From NCBI RefSeq assembly GCF_008728635.1, contig NZ_CP044285.1, positions 3,658,001-3,722,000 on the forward strand: a stretch of DNA of 64,000 nucleotides, given 5' to 3'. The notes beneath the pieces were generated by a model. It was given only the letters and a program-made list of their open reading frames with translations, was not told the origin of the DNA and searched no databases. Source of the stretch: Hymenobacter baengnokdamensis (GTDB lineage Bacteria; Bacteroidota; Bacteroidia; Cytophagales; Hymenobacteraceae). Of the stretch, positions 17,908 through 27,897 are shown piece after piece. Position 1 is the stretch's first letter, and the number at the start of each line of letters is the position of its first letter. A program made the position numbers and the translations under genes.

Positions 17908-19410
17908 ATGTCGCCTACCCTTATTTTAAGCCTGATTGCCGGCTATTTCGCCGTGCTGATTATCATCGCAGTACTCACGTCGCGCAAGGCTACCAGCGAA
18001 AGCTTTTTTATCGCTAATCGCAACGCGCCCTGGTACATGGTGGCCTTCGCCATGATTGGCACCTCGCTCTCGGGCGTCACGTTTATCTCGGTGCCGGGCA
18101 ATGTGTATGGCAAAAGCTGGAGCTACCTGGCCGTGGCGCTGGGGTTTGTGGCGGGCTACGTGGTCATTGGCACTGTGCTGCTGCCGCTCTACTACCGCTT
18201 GCAGCTGGTGAGCATCTACTCCTACCTGGAGCAGCGCTTTGGCTACTGGAGCTACAAAACCGGCGCGCTGTTTTTCCTGATTTCGCGCTCGCTGGGCTCG
18301 GCGCTGCGGCTCTACCTGGTGGCGGGCGTGCTGCAGCTGGCCGTGTTCGATTCAATGGGCGTCCCGTTCAGCATTACGGTGGTAGTAAGTATATTATTTA
18401 TTTATTTATATACTTTTAAAGGTGGGTTAAAAACCATTCTCTGGACCGACACCTTCCAGACGATGGCCATGCTGAGCTGCGTGGGGCTGAGCATCTACTT
18501 TATGTCGGATGCGCTGAATTACTCCTTCAAGCAGCTCCTGCACTCAGTGCGCGAAAGCCCGATGTCGCAGGTCTATTTTTCCGATTTTCGGGACGATAAG
18601 TTTTTCTGGAAGCAGTTTGCCTCGGGCATGTTCATCACCATTGTGATGACCGGCCTCGACCAGGACCTGATGCAGAAAAACCTGAGCTGCCGCAGCCTCG
18701 GCGAGGCCCAGAAAAATCTGTTCTGGTTTACGCCGGTCATCGTCAGCGTCAACGTGCTGTTTCTCACGCTGGGGGTGCTGCTCTACCAATACGCCGCCGC
18801 GCGCGGCCTCGACCTGGCCCACCTGCCGCAGCTGCTCAATGCCAAAGGCACGCTCGATACCGACAAGGTTTTCCCGTTTCTGGCCACCACGCAGTTTTCG
18901 CTGGCGGCGGGCATCATCTTTATTCTGGGCATCATCGCGGTTACCTACGCCTCGGCCGACTCGGCCCTGACGGCCCTGACGACCTCGTTCTGCGTCGATT
19001 TTCTGGATATTAAAAAATACCCCGAGGCGCGGCAGACGCGGCTGCGGCAGCTCACCCACCTGGGCTGGTCGGGGGTGCTGATTGTCATTATTCTCATCTT
19101 TCGCGCCCTCAACGAGCAAAGCCTGATTGATGCGGTGTACAAGGCCGCTGGCTTCACCTATGGGCCGCTGCTGGGGCTGTTTGCCTTTGGTATCTTCACC
19201 AGCCGGCGCCTGCGCGACGGCCTGGTGCTGCCTACCTGCGTGGCCGGCGTGGGCCTCACGCTGCTCATCGTTACGCACTCGGTAGAGTGGCTGAATGGCT
19301 ACAAGTTCGGCTTTGAAATCCTGCTGCTCAACGGGGCGCTTATTTACCTGGGTTTACTCCTGATTTCGCGGCCCGCCGCCCGAACCGAAGCGGTAGTTGG
19401 TTTGTCCTAG
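17908..19410 (+). CDS. Sodium:solute symporter (SSS family)
   Basis: A 500-aa transporter with about 13 hydrophobic helices. The N-terminal segments match the SSS family: LILSLIAGYFAVLIIIAVLTSRK, then FFIANRNAPWYMVAFAMIGTSLSGVTFISVPG, the sodium-site region. The substrate could be a sugar, proline or organic acid; the sequence does not decide. The ATG at 17908 is chosen because a promoter box lies directly before it. It lies 39 bp after the metallo-hydrolase gene with its own promoter box. Helix 5-6 contains a short AT-rich patch (18390-18420), odd against the GC-rich neighbourhood but in frame. Confidence 0.92.
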   Translation: MSPTLILSLIAGYFAVLIIIAVLTSRKATSESFFIANRNAPWYMVAFAMIGTSLSGVTFISVPGNVYGKSWSYLAVALGFVAGYVVIGTVLLPLYYRLQLVSIYSYLEQRFGYWSYKTGALFFLISRSLGSALRLYLVAGVLQLAVFDSMGVPFSITVVVSILFIYLYTFKGGLKTILWTDTFQTMAMLSCVGLSIYFMSDALNYSFKQLLHSVRESPMSQVYFSDFRDDKFFWKQFASGMFITIVMTGLDQDLMQKNLSCRSLGEAQKNLFWFTPVIVSVNVLFLTLGVLLYQYAAARGLDLAHLPQLLNAKGTLDTDKVFPFLATTQFSLAAGIIFILGIIAVTYASADSALTALTTSFCVDFLDIKKYPEARQTRLRQLTHLGWSGVLIVIILIFRALNEQSLIDAVYKAAGFTYGPLLGLFAFGIFTSRRLRDGLVLPTCVAGVGLTLLIVTHSVEWLNGYKFGFEILLLNGALIYLGLLLISRPAARTEAVVGLS

Positions 19411-19475
19411 CGGGGGCCGGGCCACCTGGTATCTTTACGGGTAACCGGCCTCTGCTATTTCGTTTTATCGTTGCA

Positions 19476-19982
19476 ATGCGCGTCTATCTTTTCGCCTTCC
19501 TACTCGCTGCGCCCGGCGTGGCGCTGGCCCAAACCAAGCCGGCTCCGGGCAAAGCCCCCATCGTGCTTTCGCCCGGCAACATGCAGCTGCAAGCCGGGGG
19601 CGGCGCCGAAAACCGGCCCGACCACCCGCCCACCTTCCCCGGCGGCGAGGAGGCCATGGGCGAGTTTTTCACGCAGAATGTGCAGATACCCAACAAGGCC
19701 AAGGCCGCGCGCGTCACCGGCGACGTCATCGTGACGGCCACCGTGGGTACCGACGGCAAGCTCATCAACCCTAAAATCGCCAAAGGACTCACGCCCGAGT
19801 GCAACGCCGAGGCGCTGCGCGTGGTGCAAACCCTGCCCGCCTGGCAGCCCGCCACCCGGCGCGGCGTACCGGTGCCGGTGCTGGTGCAGGTACCCGTACC
19901 GTTCGACAACGCGGGCGTCGTGAAGTTCGAGCAGAACCACAAAGTGCCCCACTCGGCCAAGGACGCGCCGGGGCTGAATTAA
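19476..19982 (+). CDS. Secreted TonB C-terminal-domain protein
   Basis: A 168-aa protein with signal peptide MRVYLFAFLLAAPGVALAQ. Residues 58-145 form a TonB C-terminal domain: FPGGEEAMGEFFTQN, VTGDVIVTATVGTDGKLINPKI, then CNAEALRVVQTLPAWQPATRRGVPVPVLVQVPVPF. In Bacteroidota such stand-alone domains are common in the periplasm; a full TonB would have an N-terminal membrane anchor and proline spacer, both absent here. It may bind TonB boxes or be an accessory domain. A TATCTTTA box at 19428 is a plausible promoter. It ends just before the inverted-repeat element at 20008. Confidence 0.85.
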   Translation: MRVYLFAFLLAAPGVALAQTKPAPGKAPIVLSPGNMQLQAGGGAENRPDHPPTFPGGEEAMGEFFTQNVQIPNKAKAARVTGDVIVTATVGTDGKLINPKIAKGLTPECNAEALRVVQTLPAWQPATRRGVPVPVLVQVPVPFDNAGVVKFEQNHKVPHSAKDAPGLN

Positions 19983-20007
19983 CACACTGACCCCGTTAAC
20001 CGATTAA

Positions 20008-20113
20008 AAAAGAACGTCAGGCTGAACGCAGTGAAGCAGCTCTACCGCTTCGTCTGCCCATGCGCAAGGAAGCAAGTAGAGCTGCTTCACCGCGTTCAGC
20101 CTGACGTTCTTTT
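20008..20113. repeat. 106-bp near-perfect inverted-repeat element
   Basis: Arms 20008-20045 and 20076-20113 (38 bp each, beginning AAAAGAACGTCAGGCTGAAC) are complementary with a single mismatch, around a 30-bp loop. It sits between the TonB-like gene and the ABC exporter. It can fold into a long hairpin ending in TTTT, so it may also stop transcription of the upstream gene. It has the form of a dispersed palindromic element; no second copy occurs in this window. Confidence 0.8.
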
Positions 20114-20206
20114 AGTGAAAGTTTAAGCGAGTAACTCAAAGCAATTTTGACTTGTTCGCGTCTAAGTAAATACGCAAGCCGGCTCCTGGCCGGCCCCGAT
20201 TGAATT

Positions 20207-22051
20207 ATGGCCCGTAGTGGAATGAATACCAGCGGCAGCGATGCCACCGCCGACCTGCCCAAACCGAAAGTAAATAAAGAGTCGCTTAAGCGCAGCCTAC
20301 GGATTTTCAAGTTCGTGCTGCCCTACCGGGCCAAGTTTATCGTGGGCCTGCTGATGCTGGTGCTCAGCAGTAGCACGTTTATGGCGTTTCCGTGGGTGGC
20401 GGGCAAGCTGGTAGATGCGGCCAACCACAAGGCCGTATCGCTGCCAGGCGGCTTCACGCTCGATATTGACCGTATTGCGCTGCTGCTATTTCTGGTTATT
20501 GTGTGCCAGGGATTTTTCTCGTTCGGACGCATCTGGTTTTTCACGCAGGTAAGCGAGTTTACGGTGCGCGATATCCGGCAGGCGCTCTACGCCAAGTTTG
20601 TGCAGCTGCCCATCCCCTTTTTCGAGCAAAACCGCGTGGGGGCCATTACGTCGCGGATTACCTCGGACGTGGCCCAGATTCAGGATACGTTTTCGCTGAC
20701 GCTGGCGGAGCTGTTCCGGCAGGTATTTACGCTGCTGGGCGGTATTACCTTCATTATGCTGGTGTCGGTAAAGCTATCGCTGTTTATGCTGGTTACGTTT
20801 CCGCCCATTGTGCTGGCGGCCGGGCTGTTCGGGCGAAAAATCCGGACCTTGGCCAAGACGACCCAGCAGGAGCTGGCCCACACCAACACCATTGTGGAAG
20901 AGACTTTGCAGGCCATCAATTCGGTAAAGGCGTTTACCAACGAGCGGTTTGAGACCGCCCGCTACCAGGTGTCGCTGAACAAGGTGGTGCGGGCCGCCCT
21001 ACAAAGCAATCTGTACCGCGGCGGCTTCGTGTCCTTCGTCATAATCGGCTTGTTTGGCGGCATCATTCTGGTGTTGTGGCGCGGCGCTACGCTGGTCTAT
21101 ACGGCCGGCCCCGGTCACCTCGAAATCGGCCAGCTCGTGTCGTTTATCATTTACACGGCCTTCATCGGCGCGTCGGTGGCGGGCCTGGGCGAACTATACG
21201 GCAAGGTGCAGAGCACGCTGGGCGCGAGCGAGCGCATCCTCGAAATTCTGGACGAAACGCCCGAGCCAACGCTGCGCGAGCCGGCCACCGGCCTCGTGCC
21301 GACCCAGATTCAGGGCGACATCCGCTACGAGCACGTAGCCTTCCGCTACCCTACCCGGCCCGACATTGCGGTGCTGCAAGATATCGACTTTCACATTGCG
21401 GCAGGCGAGAAAATCGCGCTCGTCGGGCCCAGCGGCGCGGGCAAAAGCACCATTGCCGGCCTGCTCATGCAGTTTTACCCGCTTAGCGGCGGCCGCATCC
21501 TGGTCGATGGCCACGACGTGGCGGCTTACGACCTCACCAGCCTGCGCCGCCACATCGGCATTGTGCCGCAGGAAACGCTGCTTTTCGGCGGCTCCATCCG
21601 CGAGAATATTGCCTACGGCAAGCCCAACGCCAGCGACGAGGAGATTATTGAAGCCGCCCGCCGGGCCAATGCCTGGCAGTTTATCAGCGCCTTCCCCGAG
21701 GCCCTGGATACGGTGGTCGGCGACCGGGGCATCAAGCTCTCGGGCGGGCAGCGCCAGCGCGTGGCCATCGCCCGCGCCATCCTCAAAAACCCGGCGGTCC
21801 TCATCCTCGACGAGGCCACGTCGTCGCTCGACAGCGAGAGCGAGAAGCTGGTGCAGGGCGCCCTCGATGAGCTGATGCAGAACCGCACCAGCCTCATTAT
21901 CGCCCACCGCCTTTCTACCATTCGGAAAGTCGATAAAATCCTGGTTATCGACGGCGGCCGCATCGTGGAAGCCGGCACCCACGAGGAACTGAGCGACCGC
22001 GTGGGCGGCCTGTATGCGAATTTGCTGCGGTTGCAGTTTGAGCTGGCGTAA
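20207..22051 (+). CDS. ABC exporter, fused permease-ATPase (MsbA/multidrug type)
   Basis: A 614-aa half-transporter. Residues 40-330 form the six-helix ABC type I exporter domain, beginning FKFVLPYRAKFIVGLLMLVL and including the conserved FFEQNRVGAITSRITSDV coupling region. The ATPase domain has Walker A GPSGAGKST, Q-loop GIVPQETLLFGG, signature LSGGQRQRVAIARAI, Walker B VLILDEATSSLD and H-loop IIAHRLST. It acts as a dimer in the inner membrane, exporting lipids or drugs. A second in-frame ATG lies at 20222. It is monocistronic; a degenerate repeat follows. Confidence 0.94.
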   Translation: MARSGMNTSGSDATADLPKPKVNKESLKRSLRIFKFVLPYRAKFIVGLLMLVLSSSTFMAFPWVAGKLVDAANHKAVSLPGGFTLDIDRIALLLFLVIVCQGFFSFGRIWFFTQVSEFTVRDIRQALYAKFVQLPIPFFEQNRVGAITSRITSDVAQIQDTFSLTLAELFRQVFTLLGGITFIMLVSVKLSLFMLVTFPPIVLAAGLFGRKIRTLAKTTQQELAHTNTIVEETLQAINSVKAFTNERFETARYQVSLNKVVRAALQSNLYRGGFVSFVIIGLFGGIILVLWRGATLVYTAGPGHLEIGQLVSFIIYTAFIGASVAGLGELYGKVQSTLGASERILEILDETPEPTLREPATGLVPTQIQGDIRYEHVAFRYPTRPDIAVLQDIDFHIAAGEKIALVGPSGAGKSTIAGLLMQFYPLSGGRILVDGHDVAAYDLTSLRRHIGIVPQETLLFGGSIRENIAYGKPNASDEEIIEAARRANAWQFISAFPEALDTVVGDRGIKLSGGQRQRVAIARAILKNPAVLILDEATSSLDSESEKLVQGALDELMQNRTSLIIAHRLSTIRKVDKILVIDGGRIVEAGTHEELSDRVGGLYANLLRLQFELA

Positions 22052-22133
22052 GTAAACCTTTAGCGTACTGCCTAAACCACCCGCAACTCGTGTGCTACCT
22101 TAAGCTGCTATAGCACGAAAAATAACCTTTAAC

Positions 22134-22192
22134 CTGGCGCGAGCTTAGCGGAACTTGTGCCACGCTGTTACCCCAGCGCTTGAGGTACAACC
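22134..22192 (+). repeat. Decayed copy of the GCGAGTTTAG repeat family
   Basis: CTGGCGCGAGCTTAGCG and GAACTTGTGCC correspond to the left arm of the copy at 36544-36726, and GAGGTACAACC matches its interior. The intervening sequence is diverged and the right arm is missing. Confidence 0.5.
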
Positions 22193-22195
22193 GCT

Positions 22196-22798
22196 CTATC
22201 TCGCTTCCTCAAAAATATCCTTCCAGTCAACCGCTAGCTCTGGTAGCGTATGTGATTGCATAAGCCCCGGCTCGGCGTAGGTACCAAGAGGCTCATACTG
22301 GCCTTCGGCGGAGAGCGCATACGCCACAATGGTTTGCTCACCGGGAAAGGCAATCCAATATTCGCCCACCCCATTTTCGGCATAGATGTCAAACTTGGTG
22401 CGCGTATCGAGTACCAGCGAGCTAGGCGACACAATTTCGATTATCCAGTCGGGAGCACCCAGACAGCCGCGCTTATCAATTTTAGTGCGGTCGCAGATGA
22501 CGCTGATATCCGGTTGCACCACCGTTTGAATCTGGGCATCGCCGTTACCAGTGCTGCGCAGCAGCCGCACATCGAAGGGCGCGGAAAATACCTGGCAGGG
22601 CCGGTGTTTCAAAAATCCATATAATTCTCCGTGAAGATTAGACGCGATTTGTTGATGCTCCGATGTGGGAGCAGACATTTTGCGGAGTATCTTACCCTTT
22701 ATGAGTTCGACATACTCCGTAAAGCGCCAGCTCAGGTAGTCGGCGTAGGTGTAAGACTGCGTAGGGTCGAGTTGCGAAAGGTCAGTAATGAGAGGCAT
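22196..22798 (-). CDS. Uma2 family (DUF820) putative restriction-endonuclease-fold protein
   Basis: A 200-aa protein of the Uma2/DUF820 family, which has a PD-(D/E)XK nuclease fold. Visible family features are the opening YTYADYLSWRFTEYVELIKGKI, the metal-site strand QPDISVIC, APDWIIEIVSPSS, and KFDIYAENGVGEYWIAFP. These proteins are abundant in Bacteroidota and Cyanobacteria and their cellular role is not established. The ATG start is 22798. It is a single gene between two repeat elements (22134-22192 and 22861-22938), a setting consistent with mobility. Confidence 0.88.
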   Translation of the reverse strand: MPLITDLSQLDPTQSYTYADYLSWRFTEYVELIKGKILRKMSAPTSEHQQIASNLHGELYGFLKHRPCQVFSAPFDVRLLRSTGNGDAQIQTVVQPDISVICDRTKIDKRGCLGAPDWIIEIVSPSSLVLDTRTKFDIYAENGVGEYWIAFPGEQTIVAYALSAEGQYEPLGTYAEPGLMQSHTLPELAVDWKDIFEEAR

Positions 22799-22860
22799 GA
22801 TGCTGAAATATACGTCCGTCTTAGCCGTCAGGCTACAGCCTCGGGCACCGGGCCCCTAAG

Positions 22861-22923
22861 CCGGGGCGGGTTTAGCGCAGCGTAGCTCGTGCCTTCGAAA
22901 AGTCGGCACGAGTTACGCTTCGC

Positions 22924-22938
<15 letters not shown>
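22861..22938. repeat. Inverted-repeat element, GCGAGTTTAG family, compact copy
   Basis: The left arm 22861-22893 (GGGGCGGGTTTAGCGCAGCG, then TAGCTCGTGCC) and the right arm 22905-22938 are inverted copies with few mismatches, separated by 11 bp. The right arm overlaps the end of the NCS1 gene and supplies its last codons and stop. It is related to the longer element at 36544-36726. Confidence 0.75.
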
Positions 22939-24417
<1,479 letters not shown>

Positions 24418-24529
24418 GCGCTGGGCAGCCGCCGGCAATTACTTGGGCCGGGCGGCCTCCGCAAGCTACTCGCAAAGCGACACTTAGCCAAGAAAAGTGG
24501 CCGCCGCTGCCGCGGAGCGGGCACTTCAT

Positions 24530-24564
24530 AAAAAAGGCGATTACCACTGCTGGTAATCGCCTTT
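24530..24564 (-). terminator. Rho-independent terminator after the 102-aa secreted protein
   Basis: On the minus strand, AAAGGCGATTACCA and TGGTAATCGCCTTT form a stem around a 4-nt loop, followed by TTTTTT, 35 bp after the stop at 24600. Confidence 0.85.
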
Positions 24565-24599
24565 GCGGGGAGCGCCTGGCCTCAAGGGCAAAGCACCGG

Positions 24600-24908
24600 C
24601 TACATTTTGGTTTTCACCTTCGTTTTGCCGTCCGACATAGACCCTTTGTCTTTGTGCATTTTACGGCTATGGGCGCTTTTCTGACCGCTCAGATTGGCGC
24701 TGTTGCCCATAGTGCCATCTACGGCGATGCTTTCGGGGTTATTAACGTTGGAGCCCGACTGATTAAGCGGCCGGGGGATGGTTACAGTACCGTTTTCCAT
24801 CACGGAGCCGGTCGAGGATGTTCCGGTTTTGGGCGTAGTTTGGGCAAACGCAGCGTTGCTCAGGCAAATAGCGCAGGCAGCAAGCAGCAGAGATTGGGTA
24901 GCTTTCAT
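24600..24908 (-). CDS. Small secreted hypothetical protein
   Basis: A 102-aa protein starting at ATG 24908. It has a clear signal peptide (MKATQSLLLAACAICLSNAAFAQ). The mature part is low-complexity and polar: Thr/Ser/Gly/Asn-rich at first (TTPKTGTSSTGSVMENG; PRPLNQSGSNVNNPES), then Lys/His-rich (KSAHSRKMHKDKGSMSDGK). I recognise no domain. It is likely periplasmic or secreted. It is monocistronic, with its own terminator. Confidence 0.72.
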   Translation of the reverse strand: MKATQSLLLAACAICLSNAAFAQTTPKTGTSSTGSVMENGTVTIPRPLNQSGSNVNNPESIAVDGTMGNSANLSGQKSAHSRKMHKDKGSMSDGKTKVKTKM

Positions 24909-25049
24909 ACTAAATGGAATGTTTAACGTGGAAAAGACAGTGCGGCAGTTGCACACTATCAGCACGCTATACGGTTCCTTAGCAGGTGGTGTTGCCCGCC
25001 AGAGTTATTTTAATTTCCATTTTATATTAAAAATATTATATATAATATA

Positions 25050-26543
25050 TTACATCCGTAACAGGCCCTCGGCCAGCTCCCGGTCGTTGCCCAGCCGGGG
25101 CACCTTATTCTGGCCACCCAGCTTACCTACGCTTTTCATATAGCGCTGAAATGCCCCGGCCGGCAGTGCGCGCAGCACCAGCGGCACCAGGATGCTACCC
25201 TGGCGCAGGTCGTCGTAGTAGGCATTGCGCTGGCGCAGACTGGCATCCAGGGCCGCCCCAAAGCTGGCCAGGTCGTACGGGGCCTGCGCAAACTCGATAA
25301 GCCACTCGTGGCGTGAGGGCTGCGACTTATCCTCGCTCACGAGCGGGGCCACGGTAAACTCGGTTACTTCCGCTTCGGGGTACTGGCGCACCGCTTCCCG
25401 CAAGGCGGCCTCTACTTCTTCGCCGATAACGTGCTCGCCGAAGGCGGACAGAAAGTGCTTGATGCGGCCCGTCACCACCACCCGATGCGGCTGCAGGTCG
25501 ACAAAGCGGACGGTATCGCCGAGCGAATACCCCCATAGCCCGGCATTGGAAGTTAACACCACGGCGTACTGCCTGCCAAGCTCGACCTCCGCGATAGTGA
25601 GGCGGGGCGGATTTTCTTCAAAAAAGCGCTCCGCTGGTATAAACTCGAAGAAAATACCGCTGTCCAGGCGCAGCAGCAGGCCGGGGTTGCCGGGCTGGTC
25701 CTGAAACGCCATAAAGCCCTCAGAGGCTGGAAACAGCTCGATGCTATCGACCGGGCGGCCAATACTTTCGAGCAGCCGGGCGCGGTACGGCTCCATGCTC
25801 ACGCCACCCGAGACAAAGAGGTCGAACGCCGGAAAAATCTCACCCACCAGCCGCCCGGTGCGGGCAGTGAGGTGGTCGAAATACATCTGTACCCAGGGTG
25901 GAATGCCGGAGATGAGCGTCATTTTTTGCCCCAGCGTTTCGCTCACAATCGCGTCGAGCTTGGTTTCCCAGTCCTCGATGCAGTTGGTGGCGTAGCCGGG
26001 CAGCTGACTGCGGCGCAGGTAGGCCGGCACATGGTGGTTGACAATGCCTGAAAGCCGGCCGGTCGGAATACCGCCTACCCTTTCCAGCTCGGGCGAGCCG
26101 GAAAGAAAAATGAGCCGGCCATCGAGAAAGCGTGCTTTGCCGGTGGCGGCCACGTAGTGCAGCAGCGCATCCTTTGCCCCGTTGATGTGGTTGCCGATGC
26201 TGGCCCTGGTAATCGGGATATACTTGGCGCCGCTGGTAGTACCGCTGGTTTTGGCCAGGTACAGCGGCCGGCCCGGCCAGAGCACGTTGGGCTCCCCGGC
26301 TTTTACGCGGTCGAAATACGGCTTAAGGGCCTCGTAGTCGCGAACGGGCACGCGGGCAGCAAAGTCGGCGGGCGTTTGGATAGTCCCGAAATCGTGCGCC
26401 CGGCCGAAGGCCGTGCCGGCGGCGGTACGTGTCAGCTCGCGCAGCAGGTGCAGCTGCGTGGCGGCCGGGTGGCGCTGCCACTGCCGGTAGCGGTGCACAG
26501 TGTAGGCCGCCAGCGGGCGGCTCAAGGCGGCTTTTAGTCCCAT
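25050..26543 (-). CDS. GH3 auxin-responsive-promoter family acyl-adenylating enzyme
   Basis: A 497-aa member of the GH3 family, in the acyl-adenylate/ANL superfamily. The ATP-binding motif LAKTSGTTSGAKYIPIT is present. FVSGGVSMEPYRARL, LFPASEGFMAFQ, and the C-terminal hinge region VVVTGRIKHFLSAFGEHV follow as in family members. In plants these enzymes conjugate amino acids to hormones; bacterial members, common in Bacteroidota, have no settled substrate. ATG 26543 is selected over an upstream TTG because a promoter box ends six bases before it. The downstream flank (25010-25050) is extremely AT-rich. Confidence 0.9.
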   Translation of the reverse strand: MGLKAALSRPLAAYTVHRYRQWQRHPAATQLHLLRELTRTAAGTAFGRAHDFGTIQTPADFAARVPVRDYEALKPYFDRVKAGEPNVLWPGRPLYLAKTSGTTSGAKYIPITRASIGNHINGAKDALLHYVAATGKARFLDGRLIFLSGSPELERVGGIPTGRLSGIVNHHVPAYLRRSQLPGYATNCIEDWETKLDAIVSETLGQKMTLISGIPPWVQMYFDHLTARTGRLVGEIFPAFDLFVSGGVSMEPYRARLLESIGRPVDSIELFPASEGFMAFQDQPGNPGLLLRLDSGIFFEFIPAERFFEENPPRLTIAEVELGRQYAVVLTSNAGLWGYSLGDTVRFVDLQPHRVVVTGRIKHFLSAFGEHVIGEEVEAALREAVRQYPEAEVTEFTVAPLVSEDKSQPSRHEWLIEFAQAPYDLASFGAALDASLRQRNAYYDDLRQGSILVPLVLRALPAGAFQRYMKSVGKLGGQNKVPRLGNDRELAEGLLRM

Positions 26544-26549
26544 TAAGGA

Positions 26550-26557
26550 CAAAAGTA
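26550..26557 (-). promoter_or_regulatory. TACTTTTG promoter box 6 nt before the GH3-family ATG
   Basis: It matches TAnnTTTG on the minus strand, with TCCTTA separating it from the ATG at 26543; a leaderless transcript is likely. Confidence 0.58.
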
Positions 26558-26767
26558 GGTCACCCGCAGCAAGGTGGCTTTTGCGCCGAATCAGGGTTGC
26601 GGGGTAAGCTTTAGCGGCACCAGACGAGTAAACGGCGGGCCGGCTTAGTTATTTTGTCTAGTTTTACACTTGCAAAAGCTGCACAAATCTTTGTAGTCTT
26701 GCGCCCGTATCACTGCTGCCAGCTTGAGTGTCGGCAGTTATTTTTTCCTCATTTTCTTACTCTCCTC

Positions 26768-27199
26768 ATGATTAATCAATTTGGCAAAGCGCAATGGCAG
26801 GGCGATGGCAAGGGCCACGGCACCATCAGCACTAAAAGCGGCGTAGTCGAAGCCCCCTACTCGGTGGGCTCGCGCTTCGAAGGCCAGAAAGGCACCAACC
26901 CGGAAGAGCTTATCGGCGCAGCGCACGCGGGCTGCTACACTATGTTTCTATCGATTGTGCTCGCGCAGCACGGCCACACGGTAGAAGACTTGACCACCAC
27001 CTCAACCGTGACCCTGGACCCTTCCCAGAACCCGCCGGTTATCACCAAGATTCACGTGAGCACCGAGGGAAAAGTAACCGGCGGCAACATCACGCCCGAA
27101 GACTTTCAGAAGCACGCCGAGTTTGCCAAGGCCAACTGCCCGGTATCGAAAGTACTGAGCGCCGTACCCGAAATGACCCTGGCAGCTAAATTGAGCTAA
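26768..27199 (+). CDS. OsmC family peroxiredoxin
   Basis: A 143-aa OsmC/OhrA-like protein that reduces organic hydroperoxides with paired cysteines. Both are present: AHAGCYTMFLS (peroxidatic) and KANCPVSKVLS (resolving). The conserved start GKAQWQGDGKGHGTISTKSG and NPEELIGAAHAG match the OsmC branch. ATG 26768 fits the family start; upstream in-frame codons would add an unrelated 38 residues. It is monocistronic, followed by an inverted-arm intergenic sequence at 27202-27285. Confidence 0.93.
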   Translation: MINQFGKAQWQGDGKGHGTISTKSGVVEAPYSVGSRFEGQKGTNPEELIGAAHAGCYTMFLSIVLAQHGHTVEDLTTTSTVTLDPSQNPPVITKIHVSTEGKVTGGNITPEDFQKHAEFAKANCPVSKVLSAVPEMTLAAKLS

Positions 27200-27201
27200 G
27201 C

Positions 27202-27285
27202 GTTAAAAGCTATGAGTTAGGAGTTGATAGGTTGGCACTTAGCCAGCCCACCCGCCAGCTCTTAACTCATACCTTTTAACTCTTA
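27202..27285. repeat. Intergenic inverted arms with GAGTTA-type motif
   Basis: Left GTTAAAAGCTATGAGTTAGG (27202 onward) and right arm (up to 27285), read as its complement GTTAAAAGGTATGAGTTAAG, are inverted copies with two mismatches in 22 bp, spaced by about 35 bp. It may act as a terminator after the OsmC gene, though there is no T-run. Confidence 0.5.
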
Positions 27286-27287
27286 CC

Positions 27288-27295
27288 TACTTTTG
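27288..27295 (+). promoter_or_regulatory. TACTTTTG promoter box 4 nt before the ATG of the 163-aa protein
   Basis: It matches TAnnTTTG; only CCCC lies between it and the ATG at 27300. Confidence 0.6.
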
Positions 27296-27299
27296 CCCC

Positions 27300-27791
27300 A
27301 TGCCCACTGGTACTACCCGCATTCGCTTACGCCCGGCCAACTCCTCCCGCCTCTCGTTTGGGGTGCAGGTTTCACTGGCCCTTTTTGCCATACTCTATGC
27401 CGTACTGATGCTGCGCAACTCGCCCAGCAGCCAGGATTTTTACTGGTTGAGCTATGTTTTTCTGGCGGGGTGCGTGCTGTACCTGGGTTTTATTCTCGTA
27501 CATAATGCCCCGGTGTTTGGTACGCAGAGCTACTTCGAGTTTGCGCCCGGCTACCTGGTGCACAAGGCGGGCTTGTTTCGGCCCAAGCAGGTATTTGCCG
27601 CCGAGAACATGAGCCTGCTCGAGCTTATGCCCCGCCAGCTGCGGGTGCGCCTCAAAGACGGTGATATCCATGTGCTGAACATGCGCGAGGTGAAAGGAAC
27701 CCGCCGCCGCGCCGTGCTCCGGGGTCAGCTCGAAAGCTTCGCCAAGCGCTACGGCGTGGCCTTGCGCGAGGAAAACCCAGCGGCTGCGTAA
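27300..27791 (+). CDS. Small membrane protein with two TM helices, unknown function
   Basis: A 163-aa protein. A basic N-terminus precedes two hydrophobic segments, about residues 20-42 (FGVQVSLALFAILYAVLML) and 49-68 (WLSYVFLAGCVLYLGFILVH). A soluble C-terminal part of beta-rich look follows (YFEFAPGYLVHKAGLFRPKQV; LRVRLKDGDIHVLNMREVKG), resembling a PH-like/bPH2 membrane-associated domain, and then a basic helix. I do not recognise a named family. A promoter box sits directly before the ATG, and the phosphohexomutase gene follows 106 bp later. Confidence 0.75.
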   Translation: MPTGTTRIRLRPANSSRLSFGVQVSLALFAILYAVLMLRNSPSSQDFYWLSYVFLAGCVLYLGFILVHNAPVFGTQSYFEFAPGYLVHKAGLFRPKQVFAAENMSLLELMPRQLRVRLKDGDIHVLNMREVKGTRRRAVLRGQLESFAKRYGVALREENPAAA

Positions 27792-27897
27792 GCGCTGAAC
27801 TTCGCTGCCCCGGCCTCGTACGTAAACCAACCCCTTGTAAGGACGCCCGATGGCGTCTTTACTTTTGTGCGTCCCCGCCTCTTCAACTTTCTTTCCC

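Noticed and set aside
18544..19278. 244-codon open frame antisense to the sodium symporter
   Set aside because: It is a shadow of the hydrophobic symporter frame; rich in Gln/Arg/Glu/Asp as expected for the reverse of membrane helices.
22256..22624. Plus-strand frame opposite the Uma2 gene
   Set aside because: The minus strand shows all the Uma2 motifs in one intact frame.
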